Shown here: positions 53,657-60,745 of the stretch, one piece after another
Numbering within the stretch: the first letter of the stretch is position 1
How the letters are laid out: each line of letters opens with the position of its first letter
From: Cuspidothrix sp046080125
GTDB lineage: Bacteria > Cyanobacteriota > Cyanobacteriia > Cyanobacteriales > Nostocaceae
Reading direction: 5' to 3'
Length of the DNA stretch: 62,716 nt
NCBI GenBank assembly: GCA_046080125.1
Contig: JBJTTJ010000026.1
Coordinates: forward strand, 1 to 62,716
Translations under genes and position numbers: made by a program
Notes under the pieces: generated by a model
What the model was told of the DNA's origin: nothing
The model's input: the letters and a program-made list of their open reading frames with translations, nothing else
Databases searched by the model: none

Positions 53657-54415
53657 CTACGCCCCATAAGCTAAATCACTACTATTTTCTTCAAAAATAA
53701 ATCTCCTTGTATCTTTCGGATAGGTCTTCACATAGATCATGCAACCTGTTATTGATGAGGGATTGTAGGAGCAACCAGGTGGATACCTCAGCCAACTTCC
53801 AGCTGGATAATTTCCTAACTCATCACTCAAAGTGCCTTCGATAACAAAGATTTCCTTCACCTCAGTCTCAACTATATTTGAGAATGTAGTTCCAGCTTGC
53901 CAGCGCTCAATCCAAACCTTTTCAGGGAAACCCGCTTGCTCATAGAGGGGCTTCACATCAACCTGGGGAATAACGCTTGCTTGCCAAGGTAATTCGTAGA
54001 TATTTAGGTTCACTTGCTGGCGAGTTTTGCCACCATGTTGCCCTAATTTAACAAAGCTTAGACAGCCCTCTTCGCTATGCGGAAGATGGACAAACCCATC
54101 AGGATTAAGTAAGTAAGAGCCTGGTGGATATTTACCTGTTTCATCAACAAAGTTACCTTGGAGTACCAAAATTTCCTCTCCTCCGGGATGCCCATGTAGT
54201 GGAACAAAGCCACCCGAATCAAATCGGGTTAACATTGTTATTGGATTGTCTTGAACTTCATTATCAGACTCAAAGCTACCAAGCCAAATCCCAGTAAAAT
54301 CAGTGTGATCATAATGGAGGGTTTGCCAAGTTAGTTCTATTGGTAATATAGCTGTGCGGACCAAGACGTTTTGATGAAGTTTTTGAGGCTGCCACCGGAG
54401 TTGAGAAGAAATCAT
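53657..54415 (-). CDS. Double-cupin protein (ChrR-like)
   Basis: 252 residues with two cupin folds. The first (about 60-135) has LHGHPGGEEILVLQGNFVDE with the metal-ligand pattern HxHxxxEE. The second (about 170-235) has ETEVKEIFVIEGTLSDELGN without the histidines. This layout is like the ChrR cupin of anti-sigma factors and related acetylacetone-cleaving-type cupins, but no zinc-finger sigma-binding domain is present. It may be an enzyme or sensor of reactive oxygen or small metabolites. No sigma factor adjoins. The gene looks complete. Confidence 0.7.
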   Translation of the reverse strand: MISSQLRWQPQKLHQNVLVRTAILPIELTWQTLHYDHTDFTGIWLGSFESDNEVQDNPITMLTRFDSGGFVPLHGHPGGEEILVLQGNFVDETGKYPPGSYLLNPDGFVHLPHSEEGCLSFVKLGQHGGKTRQQVNLNIYELPWQASVIPQVDVKPLYEQAGFPEKVWIERWQAGTTFSNIVETEVKEIFVIEGTLSDELGNYPAGSWLRYPPGCSYNPSSITGCMIYVKTYPKDTRRFIFEENSSDLAYGA

Positions 54416-54619
54416 TTTTAAGTCTCAAATTGATATAGTTGAATGACAAAAGTTTGTCGTTGAATTGACAAATCTTAAAAAATTATACAGAAACTTCCCG
54501 TATAATTTTTTCTAAATCCTAATATATCAAATTACAGCTACCTTCTTCCTGGATATACAAAAATTATCCATCAATAAAATTTACAATAGAACATCCGCAC
54601 AGTGCAAGAGTTACAGGTA

Positions 54620-54675
54620 TCGCACTTTAATCAGAAATAGCGAACTGACAAGTCAGCACTTGCGCGATCGCTATC
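54620..54675. repeat. Dispersed repeat, copy 2
   Basis: CGCACTTTAATCAGAAATAG then CGAACTGACAAGTCAGCACT and TGCGCGATCGCTATC. It ends in a HIP1 octamer and is close to the consensus of the family. Confidence 0.65.
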
Positions 54676-54713
54676 ACAAACCGCCAACTTCAAATACCGC
54701 TTGTGACAAAGGG

Positions 54714-54785
54714 CTAATTTAAAAGACTTTCATATTCATTGTGATTACCGATCCAAATCCAATAATAATCGTCACCTTTTTTTAA
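54714..54785 (-). pseudogene. C-terminal remnant of a RelE/YoeB-superfamily toxin
   Basis: A frame overlapping the end of the antitoxin gene encodes KKGDDYYWIWIGNHNEYESL followed by LN and a stop. This matches the last 25 residues of RelE-superfamily toxins that end in WFWIGSH-type sequences. The main body of the toxin is missing, so only the antitoxin gene of the module is intact. Confidence 0.5.
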
Positions 54786-54789
54786 AAAC

Positions 54790-55011
54790 TCAGTCGTCGC
54801 AAAGGATTTCATCAAGATTCCTTACGTTGTTCGCTGCAATATCTTTTTCTGCCTTAGCAATGAGACGATCTAATTTCCCTGATACTAAATCTGTCTCAAT
54901 TTGCTGATCCCACATCTCATCAATATATTCTTGAAGCCACTTTGCCAAGTTGCGAACTTCACTCTCTGGCAATTGCTTGATTGCTGATTCAACTTCTAGG
55001 AGAGTAGTCAT
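54790..55011 (-). CDS. Antitoxin-like protein, orphaned
   Basis: 73 residues. The helical pattern EVESAIKQLPESEVRNLAKW, then LQEYIDEMWDQQIETDLVSG and KLDRLIAKAEKDI, is typical of antitoxins paired with RelE/YoeB-like toxins in cyanobacteria. The partner toxin is reduced to a C-terminal remnant overlapping its end. The protein might still bind other toxins or its own promoter, but it probably has no function of its own. Confidence 0.65.
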   Translation of the reverse strand: MTTLLEVESAIKQLPESEVRNLAKWLQEYIDEMWDQQIETDLVSGKLDRLIAKAEKDIAANNVRNLDEILCDD

Positions 55012-55094
55012 AAAGATTTTACATTTTTATGGCTTTTCTATATTATCACAAATTATAGCATTAAAATACTATAAAGATGGTAGCTATTTGATTG

Positions 55095-55195
55095 ATAGCG
55101 AAGCGCTCCGTAGAGATACTAGCGAACTGACAAGTCACGAAGAGCGCGATCGCACTATAGGTATTGCACTTTAATCAGAAATAGCGATCGCTTCC
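55095..55195. repeat. Dispersed repeat, copy 3 (rearranged)
   Basis: Has GATAGCGAAGCGCTCCGTAG, then GCGAACTGACAAGTCACGAA, a HIP1 octamer, ACTATAGGTATTGCACTTTA and ATCAGAAATAGCGATCGC. These are the same modules as the other copies in a different order. Confidence 0.6.
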
Positions 55196-55276
55196 CTATC
55201 TTTAAACATCGCAGTTAATAATAGTTAACGTCAGAAAGAGTGCAAAAAAGTAGAATCTGTATCTTTTGTTGAACTT

Positions 55277-55402
55277 ATGCTAACAACCACTCAGTTTGCT
55301 CCCATACTTAGGCAATTATCTCACTCCGATAAGCTCTTATTACTTAATTTACTTGTAGCCGAGTTGCTTAGGGAGTCTGATATTGTACCGCCATGCGAGT
55401 AA
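55277..55402 (+). CDS. 41-residue protein upstream of and overlapping higB
   Basis: MLTTTQFAPILRQLSHSDKL continuing LLLNLLVAELLRES and ending DIVPPCE. It is one helical hairpin of the kind (LxxLSxxDKLxLLxxLxxEL) seen in small cyanobacterial proteins before toxin-antitoxin genes. Its stop overlaps the higB start by 10 bp, which suggests translational coupling. A similar protein is encoded at 58217-58435. The function is unknown. Confidence 0.5.
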   Translation: MLTTTQFAPILRQLSHSDKLLLLNLLVAELLRESDIVPPCE

Positions 55403-55701
55403 TTAGTCGGAGGAGTTTACGAGAATTTTGGGAAAAACACTCAACAGCTAAAAATAGCTTATTATTATGGTATGATAGAATAACTAAATCTGACCTTGAG
55501 AACTTTGCTCAATTACGTCAACTATTTCCCTCTGCTGATTTAGTTGGTAACTTCACCGTTTTTAATATTAGTGGTAATAATTATCGGTTAATTACTTACA
55601 TTGACTATCAGGCACAAATCATTTTTATTCGTGATGTTTTAATCCACGCAGACTATGATCAGGAGAATTGGAAAAATGATGACTGGTTTAACAATCCCTA
55701 G
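55393..55701 (+). CDS. higB: HigB-type mRNA interferase toxin
   Basis: 102 residues of the HigB fold in the RelE superfamily: MRVISRRSLREFWEKHSTAK, LLLWYDRITKSDLENFAQLR, then NNYRLITYIDYQAQIIFIRD and VLIHADYDQENWK. It cleaves mRNA on the ribosome when not neutralised. It stands first in the operon, as usual for higBA. Its end overlaps the beginning of higA by 23-26 bp. Confidence 0.88.
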   Translation: MRVISRRSLREFWEKHSTAKNSLLLWYDRITKSDLENFAQLRQLFPSADLVGNFTVFNISGNNYRLITYIDYQAQIIFIRDVLIHADYDQENWKNDDWFNNP

Positions 55702-56047
55702 TCCTTATTACCTCAGTTTAATTACAGAATTTGCACCTCGTCCTATTACAAATGATATTGAATTAAGTATAACTCAACAAAGAATTAATACAATATTAGA
55801 TCAAAAAAATCTTAGCCAAGATGATCGAGATTATATAAATGTATTAGGAATGTTAGTTTATGACTATGAAGAGAAAAATGAACAATTCCCTAAATTAACT
55901 GATGGAGAATTATTACAAACATTAATGGAAGACTATAATTTGGAAATAGGAGATTTATTAGGGATTTTTGAGCAAGAGCAAACAATATTAGACATATTAG
56001 ACGGAAAACGTCAACTCAATTCTCAAGAAACCTTCAAATTGCGATAG
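55679..56047 (+). CDS. higA: HigA-type antitoxin, C-terminus altered by a repeat
   Basis: 122 residues from ATG 55679 (55676 also possible). The N-terminal part (PSPYYLSLITEFAPRPITND) and central LTDGELLQTLMEDYNLEIGD followed by LLGIFEQEQTILDILDGKRQ match XRE-type HigA antitoxins in which the helix-turn-helix comes last. The protein stops at ETFKLR where the dispersed repeat block GCGATAGCGAAGCGCTCCGC begins, so the final part of the DNA-binding domain (about 10-20 residues) seems lost. Toxin binding may persist while self-repression is weakened. Confidence 0.75.
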   Translation: MTGLTIPSPYYLSLITEFAPRPITNDIELSITQQRINTILDQKNLSQDDRDYINVLGMLVYDYEEKNEQFPKLTDGELLQTLMEDYNLEIGDLLGIFEQEQTILDILDGKRQLNSQETFKLR

Positions 56048-56089
56048 CGAAGCGCTCCGCAGGAATCGCTGATATTCTAACACAATATT

Positions 56090-56180
56090 GCTAACTGCTT
56101 GCAGCAGTGCTTCCCTATCGCTCACTATAGGTATCACACTTTAATTAGAAGTAGTGAACTGACAAGTCAGCGCTTGCGCT
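56090..56180. repeat. Dispersed repeat, copy 4 (full composite)
   Basis: CTAACTGCTTGCAGCAGTGC, then CCCTATCGCTCACTATAGGT, ATCACACTTTAATTAGAAGT and AGTGAACTGACAAGTCAGCG. Both modules of the family are present in order. Confidence 0.65.
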
Positions 56181-56272
56181 ATCGCACTAACGCGAAAAGA
56201 TTTAAAATCTTGTATTGCTTATGCAGCCGACCGTGAACGTCGGCTGATGATTGCGACCTTATCAGCATGAAA

Positions 56273-56848
56273 TTACTGTTTGAGGTAACCTAAATGCCCT
56301 AAAAGTTCAAGAAGAACATAAATATTGGGTATATCCGAAACAAGAGTACGAGCAGCGACAAATCGACTCCCTGGTTTGTAAATATATACTACACCTTTGA
56401 TAACATCAACATGACTAACATCTGACCAGTGAACCATTTTTCCACGAACAATGATTCCTTGTTTGTTAAGATAAACTGTCCCCATGTCAACGCTATGCCC
56501 ACAATTATAGCGTTCAAGCATTTGAGGCAGTTGATCCCGAGTGATCATTCTTTGCAACTTCTCGCCAATCACCTCCTGAGTCGTGCTGAGTCGATCGCCA
56601 CTTGGAAATTGAAGAGTATACAGATGTGTGGTTGCAATTGGAATAAAACCATAAATGTAAATTCGTGTAATCTGTTGCCAAATTTGTAACTCATCATAGT
56701 AAGCAGATTGTCCCTCATTGACACGCTCGTAGATTACACCCTTTTCATGAAGTAAGAGATAACAATTTCCATAATATATAGCCTTACAGATTCTCCATAT
56801 TACAACCCCAACACTAGCAGCACCAAAATTTTTTCGTATAACTACCCT
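56273..56848 (-). pseudogene. DUF6585-like protein, missing its N-terminal start
   Basis: An open frame of 192 codons from 56848 (just after an in-frame TAA) to 56273. It encodes CYLLLHEKGVIYERVNEGQS, ELQIWQQITRIYIYGFIPIA, then VHWSDVSHVDVIKGVVYIYK and SDIPNIYVLLELLGHLGY. This is the pattern of DUF6585 proteins. No ATG lies in the upstream part. A GTG at 56572 would give only the last 99 residues. It looks like a gene that lost its beginning, probably by insertion or deletion near 56850. Confidence 0.6.
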
Positions 56849-57015
56849 TTATGGAAAGGTCAACAATCTCCACTTTTCCACCTCCAATCTCAACCTTTCA
56901 TTCTCCATCCTTAACGCCAAAATTTCATGGTTGGTGCAACTCAATTAACGACCTTTGACTTCCACATTGCTTATCAAAAAATAAGTCAAAATCTAACGCT
57001 TTTTTACTTTTTGCA

Positions 57016-57315
57016 TTAGTCTTTGTCGAAATGAGAATCTATATCCATGCGGTCATGCAAAATACGAATGATATCAATATATTCGCCGGCTTCCCGATAA
57101 AAGATAAGATGTCGTCCAATGTGGTATTTCCTATATCCTGGACGAATCTCATCACAAGTACGTCCTTTGTTTGGATCTTGTGCCAAGATATAAAAGTAGT
57201 CATCCAACATGGTGAGATAACGGTTTCTCTGTTCACTTCCCCATGTTTTTTGGGTGTAGCGACCGATTGATAGCAAGTCCTGCTTGGCTAATTTAGTAAG
57301 GCGAAATGCTGACAT
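57016..57315 (-). CDS. parE: ParE-family toxin
   Basis: 99 residues: MSAFRLTKLAKQDLLSIGRY, TQKTWGSEQRNRYLTMLDDY, DEIRPGYRKYHIGRHLIFYR, IDIIRILHDRMDIDSHF. It is the RelE/ParE plasmid-stabilisation fold with the conserved late HDRMD motif. ParE proteins generally poison DNA gyrase. The cognate ParD gene ends 3 bp upstream. The module looks intact. Confidence 0.9.
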   Translation of the reverse strand: MSAFRLTKLAKQDLLSIGRYTQKTWGSEQRNRYLTMLDDYFYILAQDPNKGRTCDEIRPGYRKYHIGRHLIFYREAGEYIDIIRILHDRMDIDSHFDKD

Positions 57316-57318
57316 AAG

Positions 57319-57552
57319 CTATTCACGGTCAAGTTCTGTAAGTAATCCAGAGAGTGAATAGTCTGAAAATCCGCTGTTCTCTCCTTCTGCTAAAGCTCGT
57401 TGCAAAGCGAGAATCTTAATTTCACGCTCTTCTAAGAGGCGTAGTCCTGCCCGAATTGCTTCACTAGCACTATTGAAACGCCCGCTTTCGATCTGACTGG
57501 CGATAAATGCTTCAAAATGCTTCCCTAATGTAACACTTGTATTCTTTTGCAT
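57319..57552 (-). CDS. parD: ParD-family antitoxin
   Basis: 77 residues. A ribbon-helix-helix N-terminus (NTSVTLGKHFEAFIASQIES, GRFNSASEAIRAGLRLLEER) for DNA binding and dimerisation is followed by a C-terminal toxin-binding tail (ALAEGENSGFSDYSLSGLL). It is antitoxin-first with parE 3 bp downstream. The palindrome at 57569-57599 directly upstream is the probable operator. Confidence 0.9.
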   Translation of the reverse strand: MQKNTSVTLGKHFEAFIASQIESGRFNSASEAIRAGLRLLEEREIKILALQRALAEGENSGFSDYSLSGLLTELDRE

Positions 57553-57568
57553 ACAATTTCCTCCTGTT

Positions 57569-57599
57569 TAATACCAATATATAATATATTTTGGTATTA
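57569..57599. promoter_or_regulatory. Probable ParD operator/promoter palindrome
   Basis: TAATACCA at 57569-57576 and TGGTATTA at 57592-57599 form a perfect 8-bp inverted repeat around an AT-only centre containing TATAAT-like sequence. It stands 17 bp upstream of parD, where autoregulating antitoxins bind. Confidence 0.65.
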
Positions 57600-57689
57600 T
57601 TCCAGCTTTACATACCGCGATGATAAAGCTTTTCACAATTCTCTAAATTCTTATTCCCCAAAAATCTATCGCACTACAGGATTGGCGAT

Positions 57690-57782
57690 CTGCTTGCAGC
57701 AGCGCTTCGCTATCGCCGCACTATAGGTATCACAGTTTAACCAGAAATAGCGAACTTACAAGTCACGAAGAGCGCGATCGCA
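57690..57782. repeat. Dispersed repeat, copy 5 (full composite)
   Basis: GATCTGCTTGCAGCAGCGCT, TCGCTATCGCCGCACTATAG, GTATCACAGTTTAACCAGAA, then ATAGCGAACTTACAAGTCAC and a HIP1 octamer. It contains the hairpin CTGC-TTGCA-GCAG. Confidence 0.65.
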
Positions 57783-57801
57783 AATTTACTTGTCTCTAGT
57801 T

Positions 57802-58224
57802 TTAGTCAACCTGTTTGGGGCGAATTTCAAACTCAGAACGCGCACGAAAAAAGCAAACATCAAACTCAAAGAAGAAATTAGCCTGTCCCAAGATCAAAGG
57901 TACATTTGTTGCTTGTGTCCAGGCAAAGGCGAGGTTAATATTTGGAAATGAACTGATTTGAGCATCAACAACGACTGCACGAGCTTCAAATTGAGCTAAA
58001 TTTCCTGCTAACATAACCGAGAGTGTTTCATTCTCCCAGAGCAAACCCAGTTGCGTTCCTATTTCGTAGGGCAAAACATTAACGCTTGCACCTGTATCTA
58101 ATAATCCTTCAACGTTCAAAAAATGACCATTATAACCAAGGATCAAAGGTAGATAGGGCATTCTATCAACCATGTCCAGGCTACTGTCAATAATTTTATA
58201 GGGAAATCTTTGAGCATCAATCAT
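57802..58224 (-). CDS. Retropepsin-like aspartyl protease family protein
   Basis: 140 residues with the aspartyl protease motif GLLDTGASVNVLP (Asp43) and a late LILGQANFFFEFDV, the Leu-Gly-containing pattern of single-domain retropepsin folds that dimerise. Such proteins are common and uncharacterised in cyanobacteria. Its start overlaps the end of the upstream 72-residue protein gene by 8 bp, so the two are an operon. Confidence 0.75.
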   Translation of the reverse strand: MIDAQRFPYKIIDSSLDMVDRMPYLPLILGYNGHFLNVEGLLDTGASVNVLPYEIGTQLGLLWENETLSVMLAGNLAQFEARAVVVDAQISSFPNINLAFAWTQATNVPLILGQANFFFEFDVCFFRARSEFEIRPKQVD

Positions 58225-58435
58225 TTTTTTCTTGTTGCTTTGTGGCTAGAAGATTCATTAAAATATTGGCAGCCTCAGAGCAATTGTAAGGCGACCATAC
58301 TGGATATTCTTGATTTGCGACAAAGAAGTTTGTATCTTCTTGTTTTACCAGTTCTGTGGCTAGAAACTGCATCAGACGAAGTTTATCAATTCTGGGCAGT
58401 GTTTGGATCTGTGACATGAGTTCAACTAATGGCAT
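58217..58435 (-). CDS. 72-residue protein coupled to the aspartyl protease gene
   Basis: PLVELMSQIQTLPRIDKLRL, MQFLATELVKQ, then a loop EYPVWSPYNCSEAANILMNL and a Lys-rich end. It is helical and has the IQTLPRIDKLRLMQFLATEL pattern found in small antitoxin-like cyanobacterial proteins, similar to the frame at 55277. It overlaps the protease gene by 8 bp. Its role is unknown and may be to partner or regulate the protease. Confidence 0.55.
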   Translation of the reverse strand: MPLVELMSQIQTLPRIDKLRLMQFLATELVKQEDTNFFVANQEYPVWSPYNCSEAANILMNLLATKQQEKND

Positions 58436-58510
58436 TTGTGAAGCTCCTCGTCTGATGGTTGGTGAAAGGATGGAATCGCTTTCTCATTTTAACCTAGTAA
58501 TACCTTCCTT

Positions 58511-58612
58511 TAGCGAACTGCTTGCAGCAGCGCTTCGCTATCGCTCACCATAGGTATCACAATTTAATCAGAAATAGGGAACTGACAAGTCAGCACTTGC
58601 GCGATCGCACTA
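58511..58612. repeat. Dispersed repeat, copy 6 (full composite)
   Basis: TAGCGAACTGCTTGCAGCAG, CGCTTCGCTATCGCTCACCA, TAGGTATCACAATTTAATCA, then GAAATAGGGAACTGACAAGT, CAGCACTTGCG and a HIP1 octamer. The repeat ends directly at the doc stop codon region (58613). Confidence 0.7.
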
Positions 58613-58996
58613 TTAGATCACGGTCGTGTTTTGTTGCAACCATGCTAGGAATGCGTCACGGTTTAGTTTATTTGATGCGAGATCCAAAACTATATACTCT
58701 TGTTCATCTATAGAGCCGTTAATTTCTACTCCATTCAATACCAGAAAAGTCTCCATTGCTGCATGACCTGTACGTTTGTTTCCGTCCACAAATGGATGAT
58801 TTATGATGATAGAAAATCCTAATATGGCTGCTTTCTCTAGCAAGGTTGGGTATAGGTCTTCTTGGTCAAATGTCATTCGGTGCTGGGCGATAGCTGACTC
58901 TAGCAAGCCTAAATCCCGGATACCTGATATTCCACCAGATTGCTTAATAATTCTGCGATGTAGTTCTAATACTTCAATTAAGGTCAAATAACGCAT
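58613..58996 (-). CDS. doc: Doc-family toxin (Fic domain)
   Basis: 127 residues. The Fic/Doc active-site loop NHPFVDGNKRTGHAA has the catalytic His67. N-terminal YLTLIEVLELHRRIIKQSGG and GIRDLGLLESAIAQHRMTF are Doc hallmarks. Doc phosphorylates EF-Tu and stops translation. Its start shares one base with the antitoxin stop, so translation is coupled. The stop codon borders a dispersed repeat copy. Confidence 0.9.
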   Translation of the reverse strand: MRYLTLIEVLELHRRIIKQSGGISGIRDLGLLESAIAQHRMTFDQEDLYPTLLEKAAILGFSIIINHPFVDGNKRTGHAAMETFLVLNGVEINGSIDEQEYIVLDLASNKLNRDAFLAWLQQNTTVI

Positions 58997-59202
58997 TAGG
59001 CTAAACGCTTATATAATTCGGCATTTTTATTTAGTACATAATCGGCTGCATTAATAAATTCACTTGTTTGCGAATTTAGCCAATTCTCAAAGCTTGACTT
59101 TAAGAGGATTTCCAGGGGAATTTGATGAGCTTTTGCTAAATCCTCTAACTTTTGGAATTGGCTATCTGAAAGGTCAATGGTAATAGAAGTCATAGCGATC
59201 AT
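58996..59202 (-). CDS. Antitoxin of the Doc toxin (Phd-like position)
   Basis: 68 residues, or 65 from the second Met (MTSITIDLSDSQFQKLEDLA). The N-terminus looks like a short beta strand and helices of ribbon-helix-helix type. The C-terminal helix NAADYVLNKNAELYKRLA is typical of Doc-binding tails. It precedes doc and overlaps it by 1 bp. It is not a classical YefM/Phd fold, so the pair is a variant Doc module. Confidence 0.75.
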   Translation of the reverse strand: MIAMTSITIDLSDSQFQKLEDLAKAHQIPLEILLKSSFENWLNSQTSEFINAADYVLNKNAELYKRLA

Positions 59203-59239
59203 TTTTTAGCGAGTTTCTAAGTAAAGTTTAACATTCACA

Positions 59240-59479
59240 TCAATTATGATCATATTTTTGATTAAGTTCAATATCTAAGTAGTTTTTATAGTTTTTTGAG
59301 AGGTCTGGTTCAGCTTCTATACAACCGATAAAGTCTGACCAGTCTTGCAAGAAATTTTCTGAAGGTTGGTGTTGATTAAAAAGATAGCGTTTTTTCAGGA
59401 CTTCTACGAGTTCCACTATGATTTGTTGTGCATCGGGAGGAAGAGATGCAATATCTTGTTGAATTGTATCTAAGTTCAT
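59240..59479 (-). CDS. DUF2281-like small protein
   Basis: 79 residues. The N-terminal helical pattern NLDTIQQDIASLPPDAQQII and VELVEVLKKRY is that of DUF2281-type antitoxin-like proteins. The second half has Trp and acidic residues (NFLQDWSDFIGCIEAEPDLS). No toxin gene follows directly; the Doc module comes 37 bp later on the same strand. It could be an orphan antitoxin. Confidence 0.5.
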   Translation of the reverse strand: MNLDTIQQDIASLPPDAQQIIVELVEVLKKRYLFNQHQPSENFLQDWSDFIGCIEAEPDLSKNYKNYLDIELNQKYDHN

Positions 59480-59917
59480 AATCTGATTTTTCTGTTTTTT
59501 TGATTATAGTTTAGCCAGAAATGTTTTTACTAAACCAATCAGATAAGGTGCGTTACATTTCATTAACACACCCTACAGGATTAGCTAATCCATAAGCACC
59601 TGTGAATAGGGAAATGCAAATAGGTTGATTATTGATCATTTTGCAAGTATAATTTATTGAGATGATATATTACAGGGGTTTCCGCTCTTATGAGGTACTT
59701 CATTTGTCCCATCCTCGCACCCCCCTCAATCCCCGCAGCGGGGGGAAGAAAAGGATAAACTTTTGATATTGGAGGGGTTGGGGGTGGGGTTCTTGTACCT
59801 CATAACATCGGGAAGTGCTGTATAGCTAAAAATTGTAACTGATAGAGGTTAGATTAAAAATCAAGACATTTGCTAGAATTGTGATCCTCACTAAAAATAA
59901 AAAGAGAACCAAATATT
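59480..59917. other. Intergenic region with repeats, about 440 bp
   Basis: No gene. Contains GTGCGTTACATTTCATTAAC followed by ACACCCTACAGGATTAG at about 59548-59585, a close copy of 53503-53540, and the MITE-like element at 59690-59803. The last part holds the acetyltransferase promoter. Confidence 0.5.
59690..59803. repeat. MITE-like element, ATGAGGTACAA family, 114 bp
   Basis: ATGAGGTAC at 59690-59698 and GTACCTCAT at 59795-59803 are perfect inverted ends. The interior has C-rich and G-rich arms (CGCACCCCCCTCAATCCCCG, then GGAGGGGTTGGGGGTGGGG) that pair. Same ends as 42206-42271 and 51664-51731, with a different interior. Confidence 0.65.
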
Positions 59918-60424
59918 ATGAAAGTTCGTCCTGAAACTCCATCAGATTATTCCTCTATAACAGAAGTTAATATAAAAGCATTCGGAATTGAAAATGAAGC
60001 TAAACTCATAGAAAAAATTCGTTCTTCTCCCCGTTATATTCCCGAATTATCTTTAGTTGCGGAAATAGACAATAAAATATTTGGTTATATTCTTTTCAGC
60101 TATATTGATTTGGTAAATATCCAAACTTTACCAGTGTTAGGTTTAGCACCTTTAGCTGTTTTGCCAGAATATCAAAACCAAGGAATTGGTTCTATTTTAG
60201 TAGAAACTGGTTTAGAAATTGCCAATCAGAAAAAAGAAGCTTTAGTAGTCGTTTTAGGTCATCCTGAATATTATCATCGGTTTGGATTTCAGACATCTAT
60301 AAACTATCAAATTCAATCTCCTTTCGATGTACCAGAAGATGTTTTTATGGTGAAACCTCTTGCAAATTATCAAGAAAAATATCAGGGTAAAATTCTTTAT
60401 CCACCTGCATTTAGTGAAGTTTAG
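59918..60424 (+). CDS. GNAT family N-acetyltransferase
   Basis: 168 residues. The start KVRPETPSDYSSITEVNIKA and the acetyl-CoA-binding segment LAPLAVLPEYQNQGIGSILV (motif Q-x-x-G-I-G) are clear, followed by VVVLGHPEYYHRFGFQTS, the pattern of the YhbS-like subgroup. It transfers an acetyl group from acetyl-CoA to an unknown amine. It follows repeats and precedes a small gene 45 bp downstream in the same direction. Confidence 0.9.
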   Translation: MKVRPETPSDYSSITEVNIKAFGIENEAKLIEKIRSSPRYIPELSLVAEIDNKIFGYILFSYIDLVNIQTLPVLGLAPLAVLPEYQNQGIGSILVETGLEIANQKKEALVVVLGHPEYYHRFGFQTSINYQIQSPFDVPEDVFMVKPLANYQEKYQGKILYPPAFSEV

Positions 60425-60469
60425 GATAAGATATATCTATGTTGATAAATATTAAAGAAGTGATAATTT

Positions 60470-60691
60470 ATGAATATGGAATCTGGAATCAAATTAGAAC
60501 AAGATAATAAATCTCATATTCCCGTTACAGAGTTGCATCAAAAAATAGATGCTGGTGTGAAATTTGCTATTGCAAATGCAATAGAAAGACATCGCAGATT
60601 AGGAGAATCAATTAGTATTTTGCGAGATGGTAAAATTGTCACTTTAACAGCAGATGAAATACCACCTCGTGATATTCAGAATATTGTATAA
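60470..60691 (+). CDS. Small conserved protein of unknown function
   Basis: 73 residues (or 72 from the inner Met). VTELHQKIDAGVKFAIANAI followed by ERHRRLGESISILRDGKIVT and LTADEIPPRD. It reads like a short antitoxin- or prevent-host-death-like protein, with DGKIVTLTADEI as a characteristic end, but no toxin follows. The next gene begins 54 bp later in the same direction. Confidence 0.55.
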   Translation: MNMESGIKLEQDNKSHIPVTELHQKIDAGVKFAIANAIERHRRLGESISILRDGKIVTLTADEIPPRDIQNIV

Positions 60692-60745
60692 GCACCTGTC
60701 ATTAGGATAATATATAAAGATACATACAAGGGAATCATTACGGTA

